In this document: positions 43,175 to 52,616 of the stretch, piece after piece | How positions within the stretch are numbered: the first letter of the stretch is position 1 | Layout: the number at the start of each line of letters is the position of its first letter | Assembly (NCBI RefSeq): GCF_022171985.1 | Contig: NZ_JAJVHF010000015.1 | Location: 1-64,000 of the forward strand | Length of the DNA: 64,000 bases | Source of the DNA: Huaxiibacter chinensis | GTDB taxonomy: Bacteria > Pseudomonadota > Gammaproteobacteria > Enterobacterales > Enterobacteriaceae | Direction: 5' to 3' | Translations under genes and position numbers: made by a program | Notes under the pieces: model-generated | Seen by the model: the letters and a program-made list of their open reading frames with translations, nothing else | The model's database searches: none | What the model was told of the DNA's origin: nothing

Positions 43175-44015
43175 TTTCACTCCCTTCTCTTTTAGTCTGT
43201 TTAAGTTGAGGCTTAGCCACAGTAGTTTTGTTTTTTGCTTTTTTCTTAGGTTTGGTATGGTGAAACAGAAAACAATCCACCATTACCCAACCATTTTTAT
43301 ATCGAGCCACCAGCATCTTCTGGCTGGGGTAATGAGCATGAAACAGCATTTTCACGTCCATGGTGCCCATCAACGACTGTTTGCGCTTTAGCTCATCCTC
43401 AGCCATCTGAAATTCTTGTAAGAATTCTGAAGACAGACGCTGACGCAGAATTCTTATGGCACTGGAGTTTTCATCATTCTTTGCCAGGTGCCCGAAGCGT
43501 ACAAGTGCCTTGTGGGTTATCTGGATGGGTCCCAGATGAGAGCTGAGCTGTTCGTACTGCCAGAAGTAGGTCAAATCCACCTTAACCCAGCTGATGCTGT
43601 CCAGCAGAGCCTCGTTCATGATGGTTCCGGACATAGGTACCATTGTCAGCCTGGCCAGACGCATATGTATGTAGTCCGTAAGCAACCTCAGCGACTCAGG
43701 AACGTTTTTATTGAGTAGGAGATGCTGAAGCACCGGGGTTGCGGTCTGCCAACACAGATTGCGCCCGTCAGGCAGGAAAGCAAACTTTTGATCGTCAGGC
43801 GCAGAGTTCGAAGCGTTTTCCTTACGAAGCAAAAAATAATGGCCGCACAGCAGCTCTGCTCTTACCTGGTCCTCGTCAGGGTCATGTCGGGCTTTACTTA
43901 GATCAACGGTTAGCACAACGCGGTTAATCGCATCAGCGTGATATTTTTTTACCCAGACGCAGACACGATAGAGACGCTCATCGATTTTCTGGCTGGCTGT
44001 GGAAATCCATTGCAT
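43110..44015 (-). CDS. Hypothetical protein (301 aa)
   Basis: Soluble; starts MQWISTASQKIDERLYRVCV after AAGGAAC, with a lysine-rich C-terminal tail (FHHTKPKKKAKNKTTVAKPQ). The next gene's stop lies 9 bp upstream of its start, so they are probably one operon. No family recognised. Confidence 0.6.
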   Translation of the reverse strand: MQWISTASQKIDERLYRVCVWVKKYHADAINRVVLTVDLSKARHDPDEDQVRAELLCGHYFLLRKENASNSAPDDQKFAFLPDGRNLCWQTATPVLQHLLLNKNVPESLRLLTDYIHMRLARLTMVPMSGTIMNEALLDSISWVKVDLTYFWQYEQLSSHLGPIQITHKALVRFGHLAKNDENSSAIRILRQRLSSEFLQEFQMAEDELKRKQSLMGTMDVKMLFHAHYPSQKMLVARYKNGWVMVDCFLFHHTKPKKKAKNKTTVAKPQLKQTKREGSENGTGHYGVHRVVTLSGGGVDQ

Positions 44016-44024
44016 TGTTGTTCC

Positions 44025-44987
44025 TTAATTTTCGGGGCTGACAATGAAAATGCCCAGCTCAGCCCCCGGCACGAGTTCTGTATATTTCAGGCTCAGCTTC
44101 CGTTGGTTGGACGGACCCTGGCTGTTTTCAGGAGCCCAGTCAGAGAGCGTTTTTAATTGAGGTATGTTGCCTGCTGCGAAAATGGGCAAGGATGCTTTTA
44201 CTACTGAATAATCAGTCTCAGCATATTTATTCCCGTTTCGTTCCTGCCCTTCAGGCCTAAATGCAAAAATGTGAGCAATCGGAACAGGGAAAGAGTTAGT
44301 TCGACAAAGGCGATAAGATTCGCCCTGCTTCAGTGGGTGAAATTCAAGACGGTGTAAAGCCTTATCGATATTAGACACGACATTCAAATTGGTAGTTGCT
44401 ACATTTTTTACTTCTGAGGCTCTCCTGCGCTCCAACAAACTCACAAGTTGCTCTGCTGTTTTAACTTCCTGGTTTCGGTTTAGCCGCCATGAAAAAGTAA
44501 CTTTTTTAAGCTGGGACTTGATGAAAAGGATATTTCTTGTTGAGTGCATAGCGACAAGGCCCGGGAGCTTCTTGTGCACTTTATCAAAACGGACATTTTT
44601 TTTATTATCGATACGCCTCATTGCCGCAGCAAAATCATTTTTTGCTTCGTTTATAGAAGTGATCAAGCTTTCGAGAAGATCTGCTCTTTCGGGGACAATG
44701 ATTAGACCCGGGTATTTAGTGGTTACTTTGGTGGAATCATGACTTAATGACTCTATGTCATCCACACAGATGTCAGTAAGTGCCTGAATAATTTCCTCAA
44801 CCGAAGCATCGTCTTTAATACTAACCCTGATGGGTTTAACCTGCTTCAAGCGCTCTTCTGTTCTAGATACGGTGGAGACAGTCATCAGGTTTGCCATCAT
44901 CGGGGGGGTGTTCGAAAGAAAACACTTGAGCGAGTCGATGCGTTCCAGAATCTGGTCACGAAAATAGGGCAAATCGTCATAACTCAT
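44025..44987 (-). CDS. Hypothetical protein (about 320 aa)
   Basis: Start ATG 44985-44987 is chosen for its TGGAG at 6 bp; ATGs at 45005 and 45020 are in frame. Soluble, with a helical N-terminus (MSYDDLPYFRDQILERIDSL) and a C-terminal part of alternating strands (ELVPGAELGIFIVSPEN). Contains an AAAGTAACTTT palindrome (44494-44504). No family recognised. Confidence 0.6.
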   Translation of the reverse strand: MSYDDLPYFRDQILERIDSLKCFLSNTPPMMANLMTVSTVSRTEERLKQVKPIRVSIKDDASVEEIIQALTDICVDDIESLSHDSTKVTTKYPGLIIVPERADLLESLITSINEAKNDFAAAMRRIDNKKNVRFDKVHKKLPGLVAMHSTRNILFIKSQLKKVTFSWRLNRNQEVKTAEQLVSLLERRRASEVKNVATTNLNVVSNIDKALHRLEFHPLKQGESYRLCRTNSFPVPIAHIFAFRPEGQERNGNKYAETDYSVVKASLPIFAAGNIPQLKTLSDWAPENSQGPSNQRKLSLKYTELVPGAELGIFIVSPEN

Positions 44988-45077
44988 ACGTTTCTCCAGG
45001 CTCATGTTATTTCCAATCAATTTTGCTGCCCAGGCTGACCTTGCAGAACATAAATGTCATGTAAACCTCTAAAGAAG

Positions 45078-45524
45078 TCATTTTGAAACAGCTTTCACAG
45101 CATGCGATTTATGTTCGATAGGGCTCATGAACAAAGGATGATAATGGAGACGCCATGGATAGTGGATAGTCTTACCCACCTGGGTGATCCGATTGAGGCG
45201 AAAACGACCATTTATACAGTCAACTGACCAAAGCCCGGGAGAAACTAACCTCTTCCAGCGGTAAAAAGAGAAACCTGCAACACAGAGGTCATGCTCCAGG
45301 AAATGTTGAGTTTCGACGACGCGAACTTTTATCAAAAACCCCAGCATTGGCGAAAACCAGATCAACAACCATGTTGGCGGCAGGATGACTTTGTTCAGGA
45401 GATGATCTGTCATAAGCAAGGCAGATAACATCAGAAAACTGATAGTCAACCACAGGGCCATCCAACCGGCCCATACGCGGCTCTGACAGGGTTTCCATTC
45501 GAGAAGAAAAAGTTTTTTATGCAT
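45078..45524 (-). CDS. Hypothetical membrane protein (148 aa)
   Basis: Two adjacent hydrophobic segments (VWAGWMALWLTISFLMLSAL; PPTWLLIWFSPMLGFLIKV), then a cytoplasmic C-terminal domain (LEHDLCVAGFSFYRWKRLVS). The topology resembles small plasmid membrane proteins. Function unknown. Confidence 0.6.
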   Translation of the reverse strand: MHKKLFLLEWKPCQSRVWAGWMALWLTISFLMLSALLMTDHLLNKVILPPTWLLIWFSPMLGFLIKVRVVETQHFLEHDLCVAGFSFYRWKRLVSPGLWSVDCINGRFRLNRITQVGKTIHYPWRLHYHPLFMSPIEHKSHAVKAVSK

Positions 45525-45540
45525 TCTGCCCCGCCTAATT

Positions 45541-46077
45541 TTAATGTATTGCCGAAGTATGCTGCATCATGATGGTGGTGCGGGGAAAGATTTCAAACTT
45601 CCACAATTCTGAAGCCGTGTTCCAACCATGAAAGATCCCGTCTCCACAGCGAGTGTTAAAAGCAAGAATTTCATCCCTGACCTGGTAAGCGAGCACTTCT
45701 GGCATATCAATAAACTCAGGTAAGGAAAGAAGAATTCCATGGATAACTTCTCCGGTTAACTTACTCATAACCTCTTCCTCAGACAGGGCAGCGTCCGGGA
45801 ACAAACACAACGGAAGTGAAAAACAACATAGGTCAAGACCAATAGCAGCCCTTCCTGCGTCGTAGCCTTCTTCATTAACGACAAAACGAAAGAATTTTTC
45901 TGTCTCACCCCGTAATGATGACGGTCCTTCAGACGGAACTTCAATACCACTGAAGACTTTATCGGTCCAGTTGGTAAAAGGACTGGTGAAAACCCAACAA
46001 ATTAAGGATAACGCCAGCTCTTCCTTAAACATACGTTCAGTGCCGGTAGTTCTGGAAAGTTGCTTTTGAGTACTCAT
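45541..46077 (-). CDS. Hypothetical protein (178 aa)
   Basis: Mostly helical with aromatic-rich segments (LALSLICWVFTSPFTNWTDK; CCFSLPLCLFPDAALSEEEV), possibly peripheral to the membrane. It lies 16 bp upstream of the membrane protein gene at 45078. No family recognised. Confidence 0.55.
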   Translation of the reverse strand: MSTQKQLSRTTGTERMFKEELALSLICWVFTSPFTNWTDKVFSGIEVPSEGPSSLRGETEKFFRFVVNEEGYDAGRAAIGLDLCCFSLPLCLFPDAALSEEEVMSKLTGEVIHGILLSLPEFIDMPEVLAYQVRDEILAFNTRCGDGIFHGWNTASELWKFEIFPRTTIMMQHTSAIH

Positions 46078-46150
46078 GTTTTACCTGTTGCATGAAATTA
46101 TTGATGTTATATAAACACAACCGGCATTTTATCTAATAGGTTTGAAAACA

Positions 46151-46408
46151 CTAAAAATCGCAAATGCTGGTACCTTTCTGTTTTAAGAGATTTTCAAGGT
46201 AAAGTGAGGCTAGATCAATTGGCTGGTTCTCTTCAAGACAGGCTCGCACAAGATCTTCAATAGAGACCGAATCAACCCCCCTTCCCTGTAAAATTTCTTT
46301 AGCAGATGCCAGCGTTTTATGAACGCTTCGACTTAGTTGTAATCTGACTTGTGTGCGGGTATCAAAAAGACAATCTTCTGTGACACTTTGTGAAACGGTT
46401 CTACTCAT
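46151..46408 (-). CDS. Small protein, possible ribbon-helix-helix regulator (85 aa)
   Basis: The central VRLQLSRSVHKTLASAKEIL looks like the strand-helix start of a ribbon-helix-helix DNA-binding domain, followed by SVSIEDLVRACLEE. The resemblance is weak. It starts 7 bp after the stop of the upstream membrane protein gene. Confidence 0.45.
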   Translation of the reverse strand: MSRTVSQSVTEDCLFDTRTQVRLQLSRSVHKTLASAKEILQGRGVDSVSIEDLVRACLEENQPIDLASLYLENLLKQKGTSICDF

Positions 46409-46415
46409 TGAAAAA

Positions 46416-47006
46416 TCACTCCATTTCTGGGATCGAATGAAAATTAACAGCTATAGATGTATCAGGTTTCCCATTTTCTACGATACTCAACCACGTACGC
46501 GCTGAGATTTGTTGTTCACAGACGAGTATGTAACCTGTTCCCTGTTGATGATGTAGCTCAAGAGCTTTTAGGATAGGCTCTGAATGAGGTCCGAGAGCAT
46601 CACGCGTGTGAATAAGCGTTTGCTCTGGCAATACGTTGCTAAGCATAGACAGCAGAACATTACGCTCATCCTCATTATCCGACAAAACAAGAATTATACG
46701 AAAACCCGTTTTTATACGAAATCTGATTTCTGAAACTAACTTTCTTAATCTTAATTTATATATGACCAGGCGGAATCGAGTCATCAGTAAAGAGACCACT
46801 GTGAAGATAACGATTACTGCGCCATATTTTGACCTGTAGAACCACCAGTTAAGGCCTCCAGCAACTATCAGGATTAACATTAAAATTAAACTCCCATAGA
46901 AAAAAAGTGCTGGGTAGCGAGTTGTCTTTCCTTCAATTAGTGCTGAGGCAAATATCAAAATGGATATTCCGTAAATTACCCAGTCAAAAATACTTTCTCC
47001 AATCAT
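46416..47006 (-). CDS. Hypothetical multi-pass membrane protein (196 aa)
   Basis: Three N-terminal hydrophobic segments (SIFDWVIYGISILIFASALI; ALFFYGSLILMLILIVAGGL; YGAVIVIFTVVSLLMTRFRL) followed by a soluble domain of about 100 residues (RFRIKTGFRIILVLSDNEDE). The domain's strand-helix order resembles a Rossmann-like or TIR/receiver fold, but this is only an impression. Confidence 0.55.
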   Translation of the reverse strand: MIGESIFDWVIYGISILIFASALIEGKTTRYPALFFYGSLILMLILIVAGGLNWWFYRSKYGAVIVIFTVVSLLMTRFRLVIYKLRLRKLVSEIRFRIKTGFRIILVLSDNEDERNVLLSMLSNVLPEQTLIHTRDALGPHSEPILKALELHHQQGTGYILVCEQQISARTWLSIVENGKPDTSIAVNFHSIPEME

Positions 47007-47050
47007 TCTTTAGTGAACATCCTTAAAAGTGGAAATGTAGGTTTATGGGT

Positions 47051-47326
47051 TTATGCATTTTCCTGATGGCCTTGACAACCAAGGATTTCACAGAAATTGT
47101 CACAGTGTGAAGCTGTAACAAAGCGCTCTCCACGTTCGAATCGCTCAACCAAATCCTTTCTTACTTCACTTCCAGGTTTCTGGAAGATGTACTCAAACTG
47201 GAGATCCTCGGCCGTTGAAAGTAGTCGTTCTATGCTGAAATCAACATGGTAAAAGCAAAACTGATTATCAACCGGGGGAAAGTTGCTTTTGGTACTGTTC
47301 TCGTTTTTGGATTTTAGTTCATTCAT
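47051..47326 (-). CDS. Small hypothetical protein (91 aa)
   Basis: Start ATG 47324-47326 after AGGAG; an earlier in-frame start lacks a ribosome-binding site. Cys/His-rich end (ASHCDNFCEILGCQGHQENA) could bind metal. Function unknown. Confidence 0.5.
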   Translation of the reverse strand: MNELKSKNENSTKSNFPPVDNQFCFYHVDFSIERLLSTAEDLQFEYIFQKPGSEVRKDLVERFERGERFVTASHCDNFCEILGCQGHQENA

Positions 47327-47524
47327 GAGCTCTCCTTGGTTGAGAACAGTATACAAATCTCTTTAGGGATTTTTTTTCGTTAATAGCACTTTTTTGAGTT
47401 TAAAGAGTATGTTCATACCAGAGCATTAGAGGCTACGAAAAGGATAATGGAATTAGAAAGATAGATTTTAAGTGGTGATGTAAGGTGGGATAGGTAGAAG
47501 AGGAGTAGACGCTTGTAAGCGAGG

Positions 47525-47550
47525 CAAAAAAAAGGCACGGAAACCGTGCC
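47525..47550 (-). terminator. Terminator of the long minus-strand block
   Basis: Minus strand GGCACGG-TTT-CCGTGCC followed by eight T, 40 bp past the last paralogue gene. It closes the 62-47.6 kb transcript unit. Confidence 0.9.
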
Positions 47551-47589
47551 ATAAGAGTATGTGAGAAAAAATCAAAATCAGGGAAAGAA

Positions 47590-48546
47590 TCAAGCAGCTT
47601 GTGAAACTGAATCTCCAACTGCAAGATTTAAATTTCTTAGGTTATCGAAAACTTCAGATACTAAGTCATTACGGTCGTGGATTTTAATCCGCCCACCGGT
47701 TAACTCTGAAACATAAACGGTATGGCAGAGGTCAGTAACCACTTCGCCGTATTCATCAACGACTTCCAAAGATGCAATCATCGGAATATAAGAAGCCGCA
47801 GCATAGCTCTCATAAATACTTATTATGGAGTCATTGTTGCGTCGAGAAATTACCCTACCAGAAGGTAAAGCCTCATCTTCCATATAGCAATCAGATAGGT
47901 CCTCACAGAAGTCATTTTCTTTAAGTGAAATATTAAGGGTCAATTCACTGTTGATAGAGCGTGAATAAGAATATTCACTCAGTTTATAGCAAGCCAAACT
48001 TATATCACTAAAAGTTTCATAAGCTTTATAGAGGCTCGATGTTATAGACTCAGATACAAATGTTATTAGTCCAATAAAATGAGTATCCCAGAACTGTTGC
48101 AAAGCAAAACGGGCAATCATAACCTGACCATCAACCTGCATCAGTCTGTTATATTCATCCCGGTCATAACCTTTCGACTGAGAAACATCATTAGACATGC
48201 TAAGAACTTCACTACAAACATCATCATATTCAAAACGGCTAGTTGCAAAGTGTTTTCCTGAAATCTCAAGGTACTGACCAGAGACTGCGTCAAACACCTC
48301 AAGAAAGTAACAGAGTCGAGATTTTAAAGATTCTCTGTTTAAAGCTTCTATTTCATTCTCAGAGATACTATCGACATATAAATCAACAGCATTCTTGAGT
48401 TCAATAGCTTTGATATTACAGGTAAAAGAAAGCTCGTCACTTTGACAATGGCAAACACTTAATACTATATCCGCCTCATCAAAATCTATGCCAAGATAGC
48501 TCAGAACTGCTCGGACATAGTTTTTATCATCAGATGAATGTGTCAT
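47590..48546 (-). CDS. Paralogue family member 5 (unknown)
   Basis: 318 residues from ATG 48544-48546, matching the start context GAGGTAGTGTA-ATG of the next paralogue. N-terminal domain with DFDEADIVLSVCHCQSDELS; central LMQVDGQVMIARFALQQFWD then HFIGLITFVSESIT; C-terminal YVSELTGGRIKIHDRNDLVS. The central block is clearly shared with 48718-49656. Soluble, acidic. No known family. Confidence 0.75.
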   Translation of the reverse strand: MTHSSDDKNYVRAVLSYLGIDFDEADIVLSVCHCQSDELSFTCNIKAIELKNAVDLYVDSISENEIEALNRESLKSRLCYFLEVFDAVSGQYLEISGKHFATSRFEYDDVCSEVLSMSNDVSQSKGYDRDEYNRLMQVDGQVMIARFALQQFWDTHFIGLITFVSESITSSLYKAYETFSDISLACYKLSEYSYSRSINSELTLNISLKENDFCEDLSDCYMEDEALPSGRVISRRNNDSIISIYESYAAASYIPMIASLEVVDEYGEVVTDLCHTVYVSELTGGRIKIHDRNDLVSEVFDNLRNLNLAVGDSVSQAA

Positions 48547-48568
48547 ATACACTACCTCAAATTTGAGA

Positions 48569-48605
48569 GGAAGTGCCCCAGAAGGGAAGCGACTTCCCCA
48601 CTGGG
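48569..48605 (-). promoter_or_regulatory. Dual-hairpin leader of paralogue 5
   Basis: Two overlapping inverted repeats: CCCAG...CTGGG (48577-48605) enclosing GGGAAG/CTTCCC, and GGAAGT...ACTTCC (48569-48597). They share arms, so only one can form at a time. Confidence 0.6.
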
Positions 48606-48686
48606 TTAGATAAAAGTTTGGTTAAGCTAAAAGAAGATGCCAGCGACAGATTTTACATTGTCATAGACAAGTGTCTTCAGCCAACC

Positions 48687-48697
48687 AAAGTTACTTT
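48687..48697. repeat. AAAGTWACTTT palindrome (intergenic copy)
   Basis: One of at least nine exact copies in the window. The others are at 21993, 26583, 41050, 44494, 52257, 56002, 62441 and 63121. Confidence 0.6.
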
Positions 48698-48717
48698 TTT
48701 GGACTGAAGCAAAAGGA

Positions 48718-49656
48718 TCATTGAGACGCGTTACGAAAATCGTCAAAAGCTTCAGTTATTAGTAATGTGCGATCAGTTACTCTGTATCGGTCATTACTTT
48801 CGAGAGATACGTAAGTTGAATGCGAAGAATCACAGACAACACGCCCTCTTTTATTGATCAATCTTACTTCCATCATCACCGGCACATTGATAATTGAAGC
48901 AACATCGGTATAGAGGGATATGAGGGCATCATTGTCACAATATAACGCCCCGTTCCCATCAAATGTATCGTTAAACTTAATATATATATCTGGCATATTT
49001 GCCGGATAATCATCAGTATTGAAATCAATGCATAACTTTAAGTCATCATTAATACGGCGATTAATCTTATGCTGCCCAACACGTACAAAGCCATGTTCAA
49101 CAGCTTTGATAATCCTTAAAGTTTCATTAAGACAATCTGTAATTCTTTTCTCGACAAATGAGATAAAGTCACCAAAGTCGGAATGAAAAAACTGTTTAAG
49201 TGCAAATTTCGCAACTAACACTTTCCCATCCACCTTCATTTTATCGAGATAAAGATTTCTTATAGCATCAGTAGAAGAATTAGCTTTAGATAACTCTTCA
49301 CAGTCATTAATAATCATTGAAACAATATCAATAACTTTAACTGGGCTTAAAGTATTACTATATCCGCGAATATCAAACGTAAAAAATCCGAAATTCTTAA
49401 ATACTCCAAGAAAATAAATTATTTTTTGTTTCAAAAGAATAGAATCGGAGTAAGATGCGTTGTGCTTTATTAGTTCAGATATGTAGAGATCCAACATACA
49501 ATTTAAATTATCGATATCTACATCGTAATCAAAGGTTACTTTGTCGAACGAAGTATCAGATAATTGAACGGTTATATCGTCAGCGGGAACATTAAGGCCT
49601 AAATTTTGATAAAGAAAGGCACTAACAAATTCCACGTGGTCAGATTCTTTAAACAT
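48718..49656 (-). CDS. Paralogue family member 4 (unknown)
   Basis: 312 residues. KMKVDGKVLVAKFALKQFFH and DFGDFISFVEKRITDCLNET align with member 5, as do the C-terminal STYVSLESNDRYRVTDRTLL and EAFDDFRNA. The N-terminus shows the family start: helix, then ADDITVQLSDTSFDKVTFDY. Strongly AT-rich coding sequence. Confidence 0.75.
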   Translation of the reverse strand: MFKESDHVEFVSAFLYQNLGLNVPADDITVQLSDTSFDKVTFDYDVDIDNLNCMLDLYISELIKHNASYSDSILLKQKIIYFLGVFKNFGFFTFDIRGYSNTLSPVKVIDIVSMIINDCEELSKANSSTDAIRNLYLDKMKVDGKVLVAKFALKQFFHSDFGDFISFVEKRITDCLNETLRIIKAVEHGFVRVGQHKINRRINDDLKLCIDFNTDDYPANMPDIYIKFNDTFDGNGALYCDNDALISLYTDVASIINVPVMMEVRLINKRGRVVCDSSHSTYVSLESNDRYRVTDRTLLITEAFDDFRNASQ

Positions 49657-49685
49657 TTACACTACCTCATGACTAAAAAGGAAGT

Positions 49686-49717
49686 GCTTCCCACCGGGAA
49701 GCAAGTTCCCGGATGGG
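49686..49717 (-). promoter_or_regulatory. Dual-hairpin leader of paralogue 4
   Basis: CCGGGAA/TTCCCGG closed by CCCA/TGGG (49690-49717) competes with GCTTCCC-ACC-GGGAAGC (49686-49702). Confidence 0.65.
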
Positions 49718-49722
49718 TTAGA

Positions 49723-50643
49723 TTAATTATAAAAGAGTTCTTCAGAAGGTACATGCATTTCTGGTTTGAACTGTTTTAAGGAGTTGTTTATAGCTTTTCG
49801 ATATAACCCTGAAGAGTGTGGCTTAAACATTTGATATTCCGTAACGAGCAGAGGAGACGTAAAGCATCCTAAGTTCACTAGTGAAATATTTGATGTTTCT
49901 TCACAAACATCTAATTCAGCGTATATCCGCCTCTTCATTACCCTGCCTGCTAAATAGCGACGAACATGATTTATAAACTTGTCCGCATCTGATATAGAAT
50001 TAACTATATAATCAGATGTGACTATCTGATTAGATACAGTTTCAGGTATAGCTTCGGCTATTATTTTTACGTTCATTTCATAATCAACACTATGGAAGCA
50101 AGCAAGAATTTGTGGCTTCGCGCTTTCTAAAATCTTTTCAAGAACAGAAAAAATCAGAGAGAACTCGTTTAAAATTCGCTTTTGTATAAGTCCATGTAGA
50201 TGTTTTATGAAAGGAGAACCGTGTTCAACAAGGCCTAGTATAAGATCCTTAGAGGCCAAATCTGAGCGGTAATAAACGTATTCTAGATTATCCCGGTTAA
50301 ATCCTTTGATAAGCAAATCAGGCTGCTCTGAGACCAGTCGTAAATGAGTTGAAGCTATAGAAACTTCAAAACGAAAGTTCGCGAGATTTACAGGGCCTGC
50401 TTTTAATGTAGCCGCTTCGGAAAAATAAATGAAAAGAGGATGCAAATCATCGTTACCACAGTAAAGATGGTCTGCGCCCTTAAGATATTTCACCAAATGA
50501 GGTAGAAAAGATATTACTGGAATATCAGCCACAAATCGAATATGCCGAAATGGTTTTGAATCCAAATATATATTTTCCACTACAGCGCCAACAAAACCCA
50601 TTTTAACAAGAATAGATTCAACTAACTTTTGTATCGCATTCAT
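49723..50643 (-). CDS. Paralogue family member 3 (unknown)
   Basis: 306 residues. Family-type start (MNAIQKLVESILVKMGFVGA; ENIYLDSKPFRHIRFVADIP), central helical part (LHGLIQKRILNEFSLIFSVL), then DKFINHVRRYLAGRVMKRRI. Closer to members 1 and 2 than to 4 and 5. No known function. Confidence 0.72.
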   Translation of the reverse strand: MNAIQKLVESILVKMGFVGAVVENIYLDSKPFRHIRFVADIPVISFLPHLVKYLKGADHLYCGNDDLHPLFIYFSEAATLKAGPVNLANFRFEVSIASTHLRLVSEQPDLLIKGFNRDNLEYVYYRSDLASKDLILGLVEHGSPFIKHLHGLIQKRILNEFSLIFSVLEKILESAKPQILACFHSVDYEMNVKIIAEAIPETVSNQIVTSDYIVNSISDADKFINHVRRYLAGRVMKRRIYAELDVCEETSNISLVNLGCFTSPLLVTEYQMFKPHSSGLYRKAINNSLKQFKPEMHVPSEELFYN

Positions 50644-50662
50644 TTAAATACCCTCTTAATAG

Positions 50663-50696
50663 AGGGATTTCTCCCAAAGGGAGAAATCCCTATGGG
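50663..50696 (-). promoter_or_regulatory. Dual-hairpin leader of paralogue 3
   Basis: A perfect 13 bp stem AGGGATTTCTCCC-AAA-GGGAGAAATCCCT (50663-50691) competes with CCCA...TGGG (50673-50696), which encloses AGGGA/TCCCT. Confidence 0.72.
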
Positions 50697-50711
50697 AGAA
50701 AATAATTTTAA

Positions 50712-51647
50712 TTAATAATTGTAGCGAAGCGCATGTTCTTTTTCACTAAGATGGTTTTCATATTCCGACTTACCAGAACTTAAACACTCTTTGAAAAAGA
50801 CCTTTGAAAAATTCTTCAAGTCACTTCGGTTGTTAATTTCTTTGTCAGACATCAACTTAGCTGAGTGTGAGGTATCCACAGGCCCCAACCACCATTCATA
50901 TTTAATATAAACACAATTGGTTTTTGTATGTCCATTTAGAAATCGTTTTGCATTTCTAAGTATTTTTCTACAACCGTTAAGGTCTGAAAGTAAGATATCT
51001 GGAGCAATGAGCTCTTCCAGAATATGACCAGGTAAGCCTTTCCTAAAAAGCTCAACATCGTAACTACAATACCAGTCACGATAATTAAAAGCTTTAATAA
51101 GTCTTTCAGGTGTATCCAAAGATATCTTATTCAGGATTTTTAATGCAAAGCATACAGCATCTTTTAACAACTCGTGCACCTCAACATTGATAAATGAGAA
51201 AAACGAGCTTAATTCTTTCTCTAAGGAATTATACAACTTACCGTAAATATCCTGAGAAAAAAGATACTGCAATCTTTCTTTATTATAAGTGCAATTCGAA
51301 ATTGAATAGACTTCTCCTCTTTCGATTTTGCACCCTTCCCTTAAAACTATAGGAAACCTCAAATGGTTAACAATGAAAGAATGATTCTTTCTTTGCTTCA
51401 AAGCATCTAATTGAAATTTCGTAATTTCCTCCAGATTTGCATCTTCAAAACCTGGAAAGGGAATATCACAGAAACAAGAACTATATGCTTTTGCTGATTC
51501 ATACATAAACTCCAGTGAAACATCAGCATCAAAAGACATACCAGAGAACATGCCCTGCCCATTGTCTAAAAATGTAATGTTTTTAACCTGTATTTTTTTA
51601 TGTTGAACAACCAAAAAGGCATTAATGATTTTTTCGATAATTTTCAT
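50712..51647 (-). CDS. Paralogue family member 2 (unknown)
   Basis: 311 residues from the ATG at 51645-51647 (MKIIEKIINAFLVVQHKKIQ; GAGAGGATC upstream), which aligns with the starts of the other members. The frame is open to 51701, but that part overlaps the hairpin leader. Shared features: VKNITFLDNGQGMFSGMSFD then ADVSLEF, and RKILRNAKRFLNGHTKTNCV. No known family. Confidence 0.7.
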   Translation of the reverse strand: MKIIEKIINAFLVVQHKKIQVKNITFLDNGQGMFSGMSFDADVSLEFMYESAKAYSSCFCDIPFPGFEDANLEEITKFQLDALKQRKNHSFIVNHLRFPIVLREGCKIERGEVYSISNCTYNKERLQYLFSQDIYGKLYNSLEKELSSFFSFINVEVHELLKDAVCFALKILNKISLDTPERLIKAFNYRDWYCSYDVELFRKGLPGHILEELIAPDILLSDLNGCRKILRNAKRFLNGHTKTNCVYIKYEWWLGPVDTSHSAKLMSDKEINNRSDLKNFSKVFFKECLSSGKSEYENHLSEKEHALRYNY

Positions 51648-51669
51648 GTGATCCTCTCTCAATAAAAAA

Positions 51670-51706
51670 GGGATCACTCCCATATGGGGTGTGATCCCCA
51701 CATGGG
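51670..51706 (-). promoter_or_regulatory. Dual-hairpin leader of paralogue 2
   Basis: GGGATCAC/GTGATCCC (51670-51698) competes with CCCAT...ATGGG enclosing TGGGG/CCCCA (51679-51706). Confidence 0.7.
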
Positions 51707-51716
51707 TATAATTTAA

Positions 51717-52595
51717 TTAAAAATCTGTAAGACCTAAATCTTTATTTCTACCACAAACTGTAGAAGATATAAGACGTTTTACTCGCTTTCGAGCACTTCG
51801 GCCTGACGTATCTTTCAAGTACATCGGTAATGACAATGATGAGATTTGATTACTTCGCTTATGATGGCAGACTATATAGCCCTGCCTCCACCCCGAACGC
51901 ACAAACTCACGGATGCGGTTAATATATGCCGAAGCTTGAGATTTTGTACTTATCGATTCAGAACACTTTAAGTTCTGTTCGATAGAGTAAAGCTCAGCCG
52001 CCATTAATTTCACCTCATACAGGTCATCCCCATAACTTATAGTTTTCAACAGCTCTTCCTTTTCCCGAATGAAAAATACTTGCTGCATTCCAAGGATCAG
52101 GTCATAGGCCTCTCGAAAGAGGTCGATAAGCTTATTACGAACATAAATCATAAACTCCTCAAAGTGCTGAAGCCAGAAATAAGCCGCATTACTTATTTGT
52201 GAATTGTGAGAACAAACAAGCCCTTTAGCAAGCTCGACCTCTTCCTCCCGAAAAGTAAAGTTACTTTTCTTAAACCGACTTTGTTCAAAAATGCTTTGAT
52301 GCATTTCTATCCATACAGAAACAAAACCGAGGGATTCAAATTCTTCGTTTAACAAATGTAAACTTTCGAAGATTTTCTGAATTTCGATCCCGATGTCATA
52401 TGACAGTGGACATTCTTTTATAGAATAAACATAACCGGGTAGGAAGTGAGATAAATGCTCAGTTCGCAAATATAAACTGAATTTAAGTTCTGTCAGTGGT
52501 TGTTTCAAAGATAATTTAGATGATTCGCTTATATTTACTGGTTCAACACCATTTCTAATCAAAATAGCTTTTACCAGGTCCGTAGCTAACTTCAT
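51717..52595 (-). CDS. Paralogue family member 1 (unknown)
   Basis: 292 residues. MKLATDLVKAILIRNGVEPV and KQPLTELKFSLYLRTEHLSH give the family N-terminus; AYINRIREFVRSGWRQGYIV corresponds to the C-terminal helix-strand seen in members 2 and 3. Contains AAAGTTACTTT at 52257-52267. First of the five in transcription order. Confidence 0.7.
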   Translation of the reverse strand: MKLATDLVKAILIRNGVEPVNISESSKLSLKQPLTELKFSLYLRTEHLSHFLPGYVYSIKECPLSYDIGIEIQKIFESLHLLNEEFESLGFVSVWIEMHQSIFEQSRFKKSNFTFREEEVELAKGLVCSHNSQISNAAYFWLQHFEEFMIYVRNKLIDLFREAYDLILGMQQVFFIREKEELLKTISYGDDLYEVKLMAAELYSIEQNLKCSESISTKSQASAYINRIREFVRSGWRQGYIVCHHKRSNQISSLSLPMYLKDTSGRSARKRVKRLISSTVCGRNKDLGLTDF

Positions 52596-52616
52596 ACAGC
52601 CTCCAGTCGTTATTGA

